A stretch of DNA of 64,000 nt from Rhodospirillaceae bacterium (GTDB lineage: Bacteria > Pseudomonadota > Alphaproteobacteria > Thalassobaculales > Thalassobaculaceae), in the NCBI GenBank assembly GCA_018401495.1, contig JAGYJX010000010.1:186001-250000 (forward strand). Direction: 5' to 3'. The notes beneath the pieces are model-generated. The model ran no database searches, was not told the DNA's origin, and saw only the letters and a list, made by a program, of their open reading frames with translations. The position numbers were made by a program, and so were the translations under genes. Below, piece after piece: positions 26,264 to 38,714 of the stretch; position 1 is the stretch's first letter, and each line of letters starts with the position of its first letter.

Positions 26264-28874
26264 ATGCGTCGCGTCAATCCCTCGCCCGCCAGCCACGTCC
26301 GGCCCCCGCCGGAATGGGAGCGCGGCTTCGCTGCGATCGCGCGCGACGGCAACGCGGGCGGGACTCCGGATCACTGAGTCCGTGAGGTTGCGGCCCGCGG
26401 ACCGCGCGCCGCCCCGGAACCGCCGCGCCCCGAACCGGCGGGTCCGAGGCCCTCCGAGCCGCCCCGATCGACCGCCCCGCCGACGGCCCGCAAGACTGCG
26501 AAACCGGCCCACCCGCCAAGGCCGTCGAAGCCGATCCCGCGCGCCGCCCGCAAGCGCAAGACGGTGTCCTCGTCCGGCGAGGCACGATCCGGCCGACCCC
26601 CGGGGACCGACCCAGCGAAAGTGGAAGCGAGCCAAAGCCCGCAGCGTCGGAGCCAAAGCCGCGCCCCGGCCCGCCGCCGGCGCCAGGTCCGCCGCCGGGA
26701 GCGGTCGTCGTCGCGAACCCGATGGGGACACTCCCGCGTTCGCGGGATTCGAGGCGCTCGCGGCCACCGGCCCGAGCCGCCCGACGGCGTCCGCTCCGGT
26801 CGGCCCCGGCGCCGCGGCCTTTCCCCGGCGGGGCGCGGCGCCCGGCCGGATGCCGGACTGGTCCGGCACCTGCTGAGCCAGATCCCCTGGCCGCCGTCGT
26901 CCGCGTCCTGGTTCATGGCGGGTGCGGCCCTGTTGGTTGCAACGACCGGTCTGTCGGCGGCCTACATCACCACGGCCATCGATCGTGATCCCGAGCCCGG
27001 CGCGGCCGACCACGCGGCCGCCAACCCGCCGATGGCCCTGTCGCTGGTGCGCGAGACGGTGACGGCGCGGGCGCCGGATTTCGACACCGTGTCGCCGGCG
27101 CGTCCCACCGTTGCGGTGGCCGAACCCGCCAAGCCGCCGGTGACCGACGCCGAGACCTCCGGACCGGCGCCGCTTCAACTCGCCGGGGTTCCGAGGGCGC
27201 CGGTTCTCGACGCCACGCGGGGAGCCCCGGCTGGCCGCGTCCCGCCGCGTCCCGAGCGGCGCCCCGAGCCGGCGGATGCGCGCAACTGGAAGCCCGAGAG
27301 TGCTCCGGTCCCGCCCGGCCCGGCGTCGGTGGGATCCATTGGCGCCATGCCGGTCCTGCGTCCGCTGACGCTGCCGCAAGCCGTGTCCGGCCGGCCGTCG
27401 TCGATGGCGTCACGGGCCGCCGCGCCCGACCCGTCGGCGACGGAGGCCGGATCCCCGCCACGCGACGGCAGCATCGCCGCCGCCGCCGTCGATCCGTCCG
27501 CTGTCGGACTCCCGCCCGCCGCTCCCGGGCTCGGGGGCGGAGCCGTCCGTCGCCGACCCCGCGCCGGCCGCGTCCGAAACTGGCGGGTCCGAGCCTGGCA
27601 GGTCGGGCCCTGGCGGGTCCGGGCCTGGCGACTCCGAGGCCGGAGCGTCCGAGCCGGCGCGTTTTCGGCCGCCGCCCGCGCAGCCGGCCGCCGCCCCCGC
27701 CGCCTCCACCGGTCCGACCGCTCCGGACCCGTTTGGAGAGGCGCTCCTGATCGGCAGCGTCCAGCACGCGCTGCAGCGAGCGGGGCTCAATCCCGGACCG
27801 ATCGACGGCATTCTCGGTGATCGGACCCGGGCCGCCATCCGCGAATACCAGCGCACCATCGGCGACGAGGAGACGGGTGCCCTGACTCCCGAACTGGTGA
27901 CCCGGCTGACGACGGTCGATCCGCTGGTGGTCAGCCCGGCGCTTCCGCCGACGCAGCTTGCCGCGGGCGACGATCCCGCACCGGCGGCGGCTTCGGACAC
28001 AACGGTCGATCCGGTCCTCGAGCTGCCGGAGGACGTCCGATGGGACGCTCCGCCCGCCGATGACCTGCCGATGTCGCGGACGATGCAGGCCGGCCCGCCC
28101 GACCGGCACGCCGCCGGGCCTCTGCTCGGCCGGTTCGGCCGGATCGCCGACGGCCGGGCGTCCGCCGCTGGCCAGCGCCGGCCGCCCGGACGGTCCCGGC
28201 GGATCGGCTTCCGACGCGGGGGCGAGGAAGCGGCGCGTCGGATTCGGGCGATTCCGGGTCCGGGGCGGCCGGATCGGGCAGCGGCGGTTCGGGCAGCGGC
28301 GGCTCGGGCAGCGGCGGCTCGGGCAGCGGCGGCTCCGGGCAGCGGCGGCTCGGGCAGCGGCGGTCCGGGCAGCGGCGGTTCGGGCAGCGACGGTTCGGGC
28401 AGCGGCGGTTCCGGGCAGCGGCGGTTCCGGGCAGCGGCGGCTCGGGCAGCGGCGGGTCGGGCAGCGGCGGGTCGGGCAGCGGCGGTTCGGGCAGCGGCGG
28501 CTCGGGCAGCGGCGGCTCTGGCAGCGGCGGCTCTGGCAGCGGCGGTCTCGGGCAGCGACGGCTCCGGGCAGCGGCGGTCCGGCAGCGGCGGCTCGGGCAG
28601 CGGCGGTTCAGGGCAGCGGCGGTTCGGGCAGCGGCGGGTCGGGCAGCGGCGGTCCGGGCAGCGGCGGTCCGGGCAGCGGCGGCTCGGGCAGCGGCGGGTC
28701 GGGCAGCGGCGGGTCTGGCAGTGGCGGCGGTTGGCGGTGCCGTCGGTGGCGCCGTCGGTGGCGTCGGAGAGGCGGTCGGCGGCGCGGTCGGCGGCCTTGG
28801 TGGCGCGGTTGGTGGCGCTGTCGGCGGCGGCTCCGGCGGCGGCTCGGGCGGTGGCAGGCGGTGGTCGCCGCTGA
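26264..28874 (+). CDS. Membrane-anchored peptidoglycan-binding protein with Pro-rich and Gly/Ser-repeat regions (many frame breaks)
   Basis: Reconstructed from three frames. ATG 26264 follows GGAG (MRRVNPSPASHVRPPPEWER). A Pro/Arg-rich cytoplasmic region leads to one membrane helix at ~26900-26970 (SSASWFMAGAALLVATTGLS). A Pro/Ala-rich periplasmic stretch runs to ~27740, then a peptidoglycan-binding domain 1: LLIGSVQHALQRAGLNPGPI, DGILGDRTRAAIREYQRTIG, TPELVTRL. After another low-complexity stretch comes a (Gly-Ser-Gly-Gly-Ser)n tract and a Gly/Val/Ala-rich end. Frame changes are inferred near 26375, 26720, 26865, 27535, 28130, 28225 and inside the repeat. I cannot name a family for the whole protein; a cell-wall tether is an inference from the domain. 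It could be a decayed gene, but composition stays protein-like throughout. Confidence 0.5.
28274..28730 (+). repeat. 15-bp minisatellite encoding Ser-Gly-Ser-Gly-Gly
   Basis: About 30 head-to-tail copies of TCGGGCAGCGGCGGC, with T/C or G variation mainly at the first and last positions. On the plus strand each unit encodes SGSGG, occasionally PGSGG or SGSDG. Four or more units are 16 or 14 bases long (near 28335, 28410, 28425, 28545-28580), which shifts the frame inside the tract. The opposite strand would read Pro-Glu-Pro-Pro-Leu repeats, but the plus reading continues the upstream peptidoglycan-binding protein. Such tracts expand and contract by slippage and are also hard to assemble, so copy number is uncertain. 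Confidence 0.9.
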
Positions 28875-28884
28875 GGCGACCACC
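28860..28884. terminator. Hairpin between convergent genes
   Basis: A perfect 10-bp inverted repeat, GGTGGTCGCC (28860-28869) and GGCGACCACC (28875-28884), with a 5-base loop. It overlaps the end of the plus-strand Gly/Ser gene and lies 9 bases past the stop of the minus-strand dioxygenase gene. It could end transcription from either side, though no T-run is present. Confidence 0.5.
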
Positions 28885-28892
28885 GTGGAACC

Positions 28893-29780
28893 CTAGAGCG
28901 GCTGCTCGAGGGTCGGGGCGCGGTCGGCGACGGTGGTGCGGTGCATGTCGCGCGGCTGGGTGTGGTCGTAGCGGCGCGCCCGGTGCATGACGGCGCGGTT
29001 GTCCCACATCACCAGGTCGAACGGCCGCCAGCGGTGCGAATAGACGTACTCGCGCTGGGTGGCGTGCTCGGTCAGGTCGCGCAGGAACATGCGGGCTTCC
29101 GGCACTGGCCAGCCCTGGATGGCGCCGGCGTGGGACGCCAGGTACAGGCACAGCCGGCCGCTGCCCTCGTGCCGGCGCACCAGGCGCTGCAGCACCGGCG
29201 CCCATTTGACCCGCTCCTCGTCGGTGAACTGGTCGAAGCCGAGCGAGCCGCGCGAGTACAGCTGGCTGTGCTCCGCGATCAGCGGCATGCAGTCGGCCTT
29301 GGTCTTCTCGTCGAGGTCGTCCCAGGCGGCGCGCATGTCGGCGAACTCGGTGTTGCCGCCCTCGCCGGGGATCACCCGCGCCGACAGCAGCGAGTACTTG
29401 GCCGGCGTCGCCTTGAACGAGCTGTCGGAGTGCCAGAGCATGTTGCCGAGGCCGAACAGCCGGCGCCGATCGTCGCGGGCCAGCACCCGGCCGTCCTTGT
29501 CCAGGTTCGAGATGTCGTTGATGTCCATCGACAGGCGCCGTTCGGTGGGCGCCGCGATGTCGCCGGTGGCGGTCTCCATCGGCCCGAAATGCTGCGAGAA
29601 CGCGTATTGCTGATCGTCGTCGATGCGTTGCTCCGGGAACACCAGCACGGCGTACCTGTCCATGGCCGCTTCGATCTCGGCGGCGGTCTCCTTCGAGACC
29701 CCGGCGGCGATGTCGACGCCCGTGACTTCGGCCGCGAAGTCGTCGCGCCGTGGGTTGATCGGTCGGATCGTCATCGTCAT
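28893..29780 (-). CDS. TauD/TfdA family 2-oxoglutarate/Fe(II) dioxygenase
   Basis: A 295-residue enzyme that couples 2-oxoglutarate decarboxylation to hydroxylation of a small organic acid. The metal triad is visible: H117 and D119 in LWHSDSSF and the distal His266 in MWDNRAVMHRARRYD; R281 in RDMHRTTV should hold the 2-oxoglutarate carboxylate. The N-terminus VLVFPEQRIDDDQQYAFSQHFG and the block RVIPGEGGNTEFADMRAAWDDL match the TfdA (2,4-D dioxygenase-like) branch more than taurine dioxygenase. ATG 29780 or 29774 are both possible. It is divergent from a Baeyer-Villiger-type monooxygenase. The substrate is unknown. Confidence 0.85.
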   Translation of the reverse strand: MTMTIRPINPRRDDFAAEVTGVDIAAGVSKETAAEIEAAMDRYAVLVFPEQRIDDDQQYAFSQHFGPMETATGDIAAPTERRLSMDINDISNLDKDGRVLARDDRRRLFGLGNMLWHSDSSFKATPAKYSLLSARVIPGEGGNTEFADMRAAWDDLDEKTKADCMPLIAEHSQLYSRGSLGFDQFTDEERVKWAPVLQRLVRRHEGSGRLCLYLASHAGAIQGWPVPEARMFLRDLTEHATQREYVYSHRWRPFDLVMWDNRAVMHRARRYDHTQPRDMHRTTVADRAPTLEQPL

Positions 29781-29934
29781 GGCGTTTCATCCCTCGACCT
29801 GTTTTTTGGAACGATAGCGCGTCTGTCGGCGGGCTCGCCACTGTCCGCCGTCGAATCCTTCGCTCGCAAGCGGTGCCCTGGTCCGAAGGATGCGATACGG
29901 TTTCAACGCCGCCACAGCCGCCGGGGTTTCCGCC

Positions 29935-31530
<1,596 letters not shown>

Positions 31531-31594
31531 GGCGCGCTCCGGGACCCTGAGCGACGGCGGCTCGCTCGCGCGTTGCGCCGACGGAGCGGCGGGC

Positions 31595-31712
31595 GGGTCC
31601 CGTGGTCGCGCTCGGCAGCTTCTTGGCCCGGGATGACGACAGGGTTGGGGAGGCGAGTGGCCCTCTCCCTCCGTCGTAACCCCGGAAGCCGCGGCTATCC
31701 GGGGCCCAGGAA
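31595..31712. repeat. Dispersed intergenic repeat fragments
   Basis: The 220-base gap after the monooxygenase contains no gene. It carries two blocks that recur near 51.7-51.9 kb: GGGATGACGA followed by GGGTTGGGGAGGCG, and CCCCGGAAGCCGCGGCTATC with CGGGG (31679-31704), which forms a hairpin through its CCCCGG/CCGGGG ends and a palindromic AGCCGCGGCT core. This is the style of short mobile intergenic repeats of alphaproteobacteria. Confidence 0.6.
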
Positions 31713-31753
31713 GCGACGGCGGCTCGCCGAGGGTGCGCCGACGTGAACGACGA

Positions 31754-32419
31754 CTACCGCCCGACCCGGTGTTCCAGGCGGCTCAGCAGCCGCACGCACG
31801 GCCACAGCAGCGCCAGGTAGATTGCCGCCGCGGCGACGATCGGCGAGGGGTTGTAGGTCAGCGACCGCGCCATGTCGGCCGAGTACAGCAGCTCCGGCAG
31901 CGCCACCACGCTGGCGATCGAGGTCAGCTTGACGACCTCGACGGTGTTCGAGACCAGGTCCGGCAGCACGTTGCGGACCGCCTGCGGGATGATCACCCAG
32001 GTCAGGGTCTGGCCGGCGGTCAGGCCGGTCGAGCGCGCCGCCTCCCACTGGCCCTTGCCGATGCTCTCGATGCCGGCGCGGTAGATCTCGCCGTAATAGG
32101 CGCCGGTGTTGAGCAAGAACGCCACGCACACCGCCACGAACGGCGACGGCCGGATGCCGGCGAACGGCAGCCCGGCGTAAATGAAGATCAGCAGCACCAG
32201 CGGCGGCACCGCCCGGAAGAAATCCACCAGCACGAAGGCCGGCCAGCGGACCGCCCGGTGCCGGCTCAGGCACACCAGGGCCACCAGCAGCCCGCCGACC
32301 AGCCCGAGCGGGATGACCGCCGCGCACAGCAAGGCGGTCATCCCGAGCCCGCGCAGCAGCAGCGGCCATGCCTGGGCGATGATCTCGACGTTCAGGAACT
32401 GGCTGACGAAGACGTCCAT
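31754..32419 (-). CDS. Polar amino acid-type ABC transporter permease (2)
   Basis: A 221-residue HisM/GlnP-family inner-membrane permease with five predicted helices. The N-terminal helix follows AQAWPLLLRGLGMTALL, which is the usual start of the family, and the EAA loop EAARSTGLTAGQTLTWVI is complete. It is the last gene of a four-gene operon (binding protein, ATPase, two permeases). ATG 32419 lies 8 bases after the stop of the first permease. Such pairs usually import polar or cationic amino acids or opine-like compounds. Intact. Confidence 0.88.
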   Translation of the reverse strand: MDVFVSQFLNVEIIAQAWPLLLRGLGMTALLCAAVIPLGLVGGLLVALVCLSRHRAVRWPAFVLVDFFRAVPPLVLLIFIYAGLPFAGIRPSPFVAVCVAFLLNTGAYYGEIYRAGIESIGKGQWEAARSTGLTAGQTLTWVIIPQAVRNVLPDLVSNTVEVVKLTSIASVVALPELLYSADMARSLTYNPSPIVAAAAIYLALLWPCVRLLSRLEHRVGR

Positions 32420-32427
32420 GGCGGCTT

Positions 32428-33111
32428 CTAGCTCCGTCCCCAGGCGAACCGGGTCTCCAGCCAGCGGCCGAGCGCCACCACCGGCACGAACAGCACGATG
32501 TAGGCGATCGCGCCGAGCAGCAGCGGCGTGGCGTTGCCGGAGAAGCTCTGCGCGGTCTGGGCCTGCATCAGGATCTCGGGCACGCCGATCACCGCGCCGA
32601 GGGCGGAATTCTTGGTGATGGCGATGGTGCGGTTGGTCAGCGGCGGCACGGTCATCCGGACCGCCTGCGGCAGGATCACCCAGACCAGCGTCTGCACGAA
32701 GGTCAGGCCGGTCGAGCGCGCCGCCTCCCACTGGCCCTTTCGGATCGACAGGATGCCGGACCAGAAGATCTCCTCGGCGAACGCCGCCAGCACCAGCGAC
32801 AGCACCAGCCACAGCACCGCGAACCCGGACAGCGTGATGCCGACGCTCGGCAGGCCGAAGTAGACGATCAGGATCACGACGAGCGGCGGCAACGCCCGGA
32901 AGACGTCGACGAACAGCACGATGGCGGCGTTGACGGCGCGCACCCGGAAGCTCCGCAGCGCGGCCAGGGCCAGCCCGAGCGCGATGCCGGTGGCGACCAC
33001 GGCGAGCGCGACCTCGACCGTGACCACCATGCCCTTGAGGATGTCCGGCAGGTAGCGGTCGATCACCGCCGGGTTCAGGAAGGCGTCGAGGAAGATGGTC
33101 GAGGAGTCCAC
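32428..33111 (-). CDS. Polar amino acid-type ABC transporter permease (1)
   Basis: A 227-residue permease of the HisQ/HisM type, paired with the next gene. Features are the leading LPDILKGMVVTVEVALAVV helix, FRALPPLVVILIVYFGLP and the EAA loop EAARSTGLTFVQTLVWVI, nearly identical to that of its partner. The GTG start at 33111 lies 11 bases after the ATPase stop. The two permeases share a common origin but are diverged elsewhere, suggesting a heterodimeric channel. Confidence 0.88.
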   Translation of the reverse strand: MDSSTIFLDAFLNPAVIDRYLPDILKGMVVTVEVALAVVATGIALGLALAALRSFRVRAVNAAIVLFVDVFRALPPLVVILIVYFGLPSVGITLSGFAVLWLVLSLVLAAFAEEIFWSGILSIRKGQWEAARSTGLTFVQTLVWVILPQAVRMTVPPLTNRTIAITKNSALGAVIGVPEILMQAQTAQSFSGNATPLLLGAIAYIVLFVPVVALGRWLETRFAWGRS

Positions 33112-33122
33112 CGGGCGGCCCG

Positions 33123-33866
33123 TCAGCCGCCAAAATCGGCAAGGAAGCTGCGGGTGCGGGCGTGGCGCGGAGCCCCGAAGATCTGTTCGGGCGGGCCCTC
33201 CTCGACGATCGCCCCCGCGTCCATGAACACCACCCGGTCGGCGGCCTCGCGGGCGAACCGCATCTCGTGGCTGACCACCACCATGGTCATGCCGGCGCCG
33301 CGCAACTCGCGCATCACCGCCAGCACGCTGCCGACCAGTTCCGGGTCGAGCGCCGAGGTCGGCTCGTCGAACAGCATGATCTTCGGCTCCAGCGCGACCG
33401 CGCGGGCGATCGCGGCGCGCTGCTGCTGGCCGCCGGAGAGCTGCGCCGGGTACGCCCCGGCCTTGTCGGCGAGACCGACCCGCGCCAGCGCCGCCTCGCC
33501 GATGTCGCGCGCTTCGGCCCGGCTCTTGCCGAGCGACTTGCGCAGCGCCAGCGTGATGTTTGCGAGCACCGTCATGTGCGGGTAGAGGTTGAAGGACTGG
33601 AACACCATGCCGATCTGGCGGCGCATCGCGTTGATGTCGGTGCGCGGATCGAGAAGTTCGACGCCGTCGACCCGGATCGAGCCCTCGTCGGGCTCCTCGA
33701 GGCGGTTGCAGCAGCGCAGCAGCGTGCTCTTGCCGGAGCCCGACGGGCCGATCACGAACACCAGTTCCTGCGGACGGACCGTCAGGTCGATGCCGCGCAG
33801 GACCTCCAGGGTTCCAAATCGCTTTCTGAGGCCGGCGACGTCGAGCATCGCAGCTGAATCGGGCAC
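33123..33866 (-). CDS. Polar amino acid-type ABC transporter ATP-binding protein
   Basis: A 247-residue ATPase of the HisP/GlnQ class. Walker A is GPSGSGKST, the Q-loop is in [16 protein letters not shown], the signature is [15 protein letters not shown], Walker B is [12 protein letters not shown] and the switch is VVVSHEM. The family-typical [13 protein letters not shown] is present. I choose GTG 33866, which has GGAG 7 bases upstream, over ATG 33848, which has none; the difference is six residues. It lies between the binding-protein gene and the permease pair. Confidence 0.9.
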   Translation of the reverse strand: MPDSAAMLDVAGLRKRFGTLEVLRGIDLTVRPQELVFVIGPSGSGKSTLLRCCNRLEEPDEGSIRVDGVELLDPRTDINAMRRQIGMVFQSFNLYPHMTVLANITLALRKSLGKSRAEARDIGEAALARVGLADKAGAYPAQLSGGQQQRAAIARAVALEPKIMLFDEPTSALDPELVGSVLAVMRELRGAGMTMVVVSHEMRFAREAADRVVFMDAGAIVEEGPPEQIFGAPRHARTRSFLADFGG

Positions 33867-33943
33867 GGTCGGGCTCCAGGCACCGGGGCTGTCGGATCGG
33901 GTGTCATCGGGGACGCCGCCGCGGCGGCGTCCCCGAGCGACGG

Positions 33944-34768
33944 TCAGCCGCAGGCCGGCGTGTGCGCCGTCGCGTCGTAGCCGGTCATGCCGGGCACGCC
34001 ATAGCCCGGGTAGACGGTGACGGCGGCCGAGCCCGGCGCCGGCTTGGTGCCGAACCACTTCTCGTGCATCGCCGCCATGGTGCCATCGAGCTTCATGCAC
34101 TCGATGGCGTTCTCCACCAGTTTGCGCATCTCCTCGTTGCCCTTGCGCACCGGGGCCGCCCAGACGAGGCCGGTCGAATGCAGGTAGGAGAGCTTCAGGC
34201 GCGGGTTCTTCTTGACCACCCAGGCGGCGACGGTGTTGCCGGCGACGTTGGCGTGCGCCCGGCCCGAGATCACCGCCTGCACCGCGTCGGTGTTGGTGCC
34301 GAAGGTCTCGACCTGCCAGCCGATCTTGTCGGCCAGGCCGCGCGCCCAGCTGTCGTAGGCCGAGCCGCGGTTGACGGCGACGACCTTGCCCTTGAGCGCC
34401 GCAAGATCGGTGATGTCGGGCGTGCCGGCGAGCACCACGAACTGGAAGTCGGTGTTCAGGTAGCCCTCGGTGAACAGCAGGTTCTCGGCCCGCTCCGGGG
34501 TCACCGTGGTCGGCGCCGCGATGAAATCGTAGGACCCGGCCTGCAGGCCCGGCAGCAGGCCCGAGAACTGGGTTGATTCGATGACGATGCCGCGCTTGGT
34601 GCGGTCGCCGATCTCGTTCGCCAGGTCGATGTTGAAACCCTCGACGCCACCGCTCAGCGTCGGCATGGCGTGCGGGGCGAACGTCCCGTCGACGCCGGTC
34701 TTGAGCGGTTCCGCCTGGGCGGCGGACGACAGGACGAGGAGTGCGAATGCGCCGGCCAGTCTCTTCAT
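33944..34768 (-). CDS. Polar amino acid-type ABC transporter substrate-binding protein
   Basis: Periplasmic solute-binding protein of 274 residues, SBP family 3. A signal peptide ([23 protein letters not shown]) leads into a two-lobe fold with [36 protein letters not shown], and lobe 2 [17 protein letters not shown]. The usual acidic/aromatic ligand positions are present but do not fix the ligand. ATG 34768 has GGGGGA at good spacing; a longer reading to 34900 lacks support. First gene of the transporter operon. Confidence 0.88.
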   Translation of the reverse strand: MKRLAGAFALLVLSSAAQAEPLKTGVDGTFAPHAMPTLSGGVEGFNIDLANEIGDRTKRGIVIESTQFSGLLPGLQAGSYDFIAAPTTVTPERAENLLFTEGYLNTDFQFVVLAGTPDITDLAALKGKVVAVNRGSAYDSWARGLADKIGWQVETFGTNTDAVQAVISGRAHANVAGNTVAAWVVKKNPRLKLSYLHSTGLVWAAPVRKGNEEMRKLVENAIECMKLDGTMAAMHEKWFGTKPAPGSAAVTVYPGYGVPGMTGYDATAHTPACG

Positions 34769-34921
34769 GACAAATCCCCCGATAGGAAACATGGTTGGCT
34801 GATCCTCCCCGTCGGTGACGTCGGCGGCGCGTTCGAACGCGCTCTTCGGTCGCAACCCCACCCGGAGCGCAGGCTGACACGATTCGCCGGCGGTTTCCAA
34901 CCGTGGCGTCGCCCGGAGTCT

Positions 34922-36115
34922 TCAGCCTGCGGCAGTCTCGAGGGCGTCGGCGGAGACCACGCGGTTGCGACCGCGCTGCTTGGCCTCGTACAGCGCCGCG
35001 TCGACGCGGCGCATCCAGGTCTGCGCGGTCTCCCCGGGTTCGATCTGGCCGACGCCGACGCTGATCGTCACCCTTCCAACCGCCGGAAAGCTGTGGCTGG
35101 CGACCTCCTGGCGGATCTTGTCGGCCATGTCGGCCGCGGCGTGGCGCGCGGTCCCGGGCGCCAGGACCATGAACTCCTCGCCGCCCCATCGGCACAGGAT
35201 GTCCGAGCGCCGGATCCGGGTGCCGACGAGACGGGCGAGTTCCTGCAGCACCACGTCTCCGGCGTGGTGCCCGAACTCATCGTTGACCCGTTTGAAGTGG
35301 TCGGCGTCGAACGCCAGCAGCGCCAGCGGCGTGGCGTAGCGCTGCGCCCGCGCCGCCTCGGCCTCGGCCATGTCCTCGAAATGCCGGCGATTCCAGAGGC
35401 CGGTCAGACTGTCGGTCCGGGCGATCATCTCGATGTCCCGGCGGGCGTTGTCCAGTTCCTCCTCGAGCCGCTCGCCGGTCTGCAGCAGCAGTCCGTAGGC
35501 GCCCAGAATGTTGCCGACCACGGCGACGATCAGCGCCAGCCGGATCTGGTCGCTCCGCAACGGGTCGACCGCCAGACCCGGCTGAGCGACTTGCCAGATG
35601 TGATGCAGGTTGTTGATCACCAGCAGCATGCAGCACGGCGGCCATCAGCCAGAACGCCAGGCTGCGGCGCGGACCGGGCAGGCGCAGCGGCTCCAGCGAG
35701 CAGCGCGCCAGCAGGCCTGCCTGCACCATGGTGTAGATCAGGATCCGGGCGTCGAGGTCGGGAACCACGTAGGTGAAGAAAAGCTGACCCACGACCGCGA
35801 CCGCGACCGCCGCGTAGTTCGCGTTTGCCGGCAGCCGGCTGGCGTAGAGTCCGTAGAACCGCGACAGCCCGTCGAACAGCAGCGCCGATGACAGCAGTAT
35901 CAGCGAACTGGTGAGCACCAGCAGGTGCGGCGGCGTCTCCGGCGTCCGGAACGCGAATTCCAGCGAACCGACCGTCAGGCAGGCCTGCCAGAGCAGCCAG
36001 TTCCCGAAGCCGGGGTAGACCCGTCGGGTGGCGTAGACGAGCGCCAGGATCAGGGTCATCGCCATGAACACGGCCGATGCCACGAACGCCAGCGTGCGGA
36101 TGTCCAGCGACTCGA

Positions 36116-36119
<4 letters not shown>
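34922..36119 (-). CDS. Membrane-bound diguanylate cyclase, GGDEF (one frame break)
   Basis: About 399 residues. Roughly six hydrophobic helices (for example [20 protein letters not shown] and [19 protein letters not shown]) precede a GGDEF domain with [30 protein letters not shown] and the active-site loop RWGGEEF. The typical inhibitory RxxD site is not obvious four residues upstream. It makes cyclic-di-GMP, opposite to the HD-GYP proteins in the window. Frame changes near 35630: MAAVLHA is followed in the next frame by [16 protein letters not shown] 36119 overlaps the cobQ stop by four bases (GTGA), an odd partnership. Confidence 0.88.
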
Positions 36120-37645
<1,526 letters not shown>

Positions 37646-37700
37646 GGGGAGGGAGTAGCGCAGCCGCGGGCGCTTGGGAACGGCGTTGCGCGCCAGCGGT

Positions 37701-38147
37701 TCAGGACAGCGCGCGCAGGTCGGCGCGCAGCGTCTCGGGATCGGAGCCGGTGATCAGCGCGTCGATCTCGGCGTGGGCGCGCTCCCAGATCGGCAACGCG
37801 CTCGCCAGCTGATCCCGGCCGGCCGGCGTCAGGACCAGGCGCCGGCCGCGCCGGTCGGTCTCGTCGACCGTGACCGACACCAGGCCGCGTCGTTCGAGCG
37901 GCTTCAGGGCCGCGGTCAGCGTGGTCCTGTCCATGGCCAGCAGCGTCGCGACGTCAGAAATCCGGGGAGGAGTCGGCCGATTGAGCGACATCAGCAACGA
38001 GAATTGGCCGTTGGTCAGGCCGACCGGCCTGAGTGCTTCGTCAAAGCGACGCGCCAGCGCCCGGGCGGCTCGCTGGACGTGCAGGCAAAGACAGGTGTCG
38101 CGAACCCTGAGCGTGACGTCGAATGACAACTCGTCGTGGTTTGACAT
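37701..38147 (-). CDS. MarR family transcriptional regulator (1)
   Basis: A 148-residue winged-helix repressor. The N-terminal dimerisation helix carries [17 protein letters not shown], with two Cys near the front that could sense oxidants. The recognition helix region is [25 protein letters not shown] and the wing [13 protein letters not shown]. It is transcribed away from a small NTF2-like gene, and the gap holds a 12-bp perfect palindrome that is a likely operator. The effector is unknown. Confidence 0.85.
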   Translation of the reverse strand: MSNHDELSFDVTLRVRDTCLCLHVQRAARALARRFDEALRPVGLTNGQFSLLMSLNRPTPPRISDVATLLAMDRTTLTAALKPLERRGLVSVTVDETDRRGRRLVLTPAGRDQLASALPIWERAHAEIDALITGSDPETLRADLRALS

Positions 38148-38150
38148 GTC

Positions 38151-38178
38151 TTTATAAAGTTGATATCAACATAAAAGT
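38151..38178. promoter_or_regulatory. Putative operator of MarR regulator 1
   Basis: An AT-rich island in GC-rich DNA contains the perfect palindrome GTTGATATCAAC (38159-38170) flanked by TTTATAAA and ATAAAA. It lies 11-23 bases upstream of the marR start and about 80 bases before the NTF2-like gene. Size, symmetry and place fit a MarR-type autoregulatory operator controlling both divergent genes. Confidence 0.6.
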
Positions 38179-38249
38179 CAAGACAAATTCGGCAATAGCC
38201 GATCGTCCGGGCAATCGGCGGCCCGGTCGGCCGATCGGAAAGGAAGCCC

Positions 38250-38693
38250 ATGGGAACGACTTCGCAATCGTTGGAGTCCGAGGACCGCGTGCGTGCGTTG
38301 CTCGACGCCTGGTGCCGGGCGACGACCGCCAAGGATATCGACGCGATCTTCGACTGCTACGCTCCGGAGATCGTCGCGTTCGATGCCATCCTGCAATTGC
38401 GGTTCAAGGGGACCGAGGCTTACCGAAAGCACTGGCGGGAGTGCCTGGACAGCTGCGGCGCGATGCATTTCGAGATCCACGAGGCCGAGGTCGCGTCTGC
38501 CGGCGACGTCGCTTTCGTTCACTATATGGCGCGCTGCGGCGGCACCGGCCCGGACGGCAAGGAACACCTTGGCTGGATGCGGGCCACCATCGGGTGCCGG
38601 GAGATCGAAGGACGGTGGCTGGTGACGCATGAGCATTTCTCGGCGCCGTTCGACCCGATGAGCGGCAAGTCGCTCTTTGAGTTGCAGCCCTAG
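38250..38693 (+). CDS. NTF2-like (SnoaL/ketosteroid-isomerase-like) protein
   Basis: A 147-residue single-domain protein of the NTF2-like superfamily. The pattern VRALLDAWCRATTAKDIDAI, FDCYAPEIVAFDAI, then HFEIHEAEVASAGDVAFVHY and a C-terminal REIEGRWLVTHEHFSAPFD is typical of SgcJ/EcaC/YybH-type members. The function in this group is not established; members include isomerases, cyclases and ligand-binding proteins. ATG 38250 has GGAAAGGAAG upstream. Divergent from marR 1 and likely its target. Confidence 0.75.
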   Translation: MGTTSQSLESEDRVRALLDAWCRATTAKDIDAIFDCYAPEIVAFDAILQLRFKGTEAYRKHWRECLDSCGAMHFEIHEAEVASAGDVAFVHYMARCGGTGPDGKEHLGWMRATIGCREIEGRWLVTHEHFSAPFDPMSGKSLFELQP

Positions 38694-38714
38694 GGTGAGC
38701 GGGCGCGCCATGCC

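Noticed and set aside
26082..26377. C-terminal extension of DUF1194 copy 3
   Set aside because: Comparison with copies 1 and 2 shows an extra T at 26051; the corrected frame stops at 26081.
28274..28730. CRISPR array
   Set aside because: Units are 15 bases, directly adjacent, without spacers, and continue a protein-coding frame.
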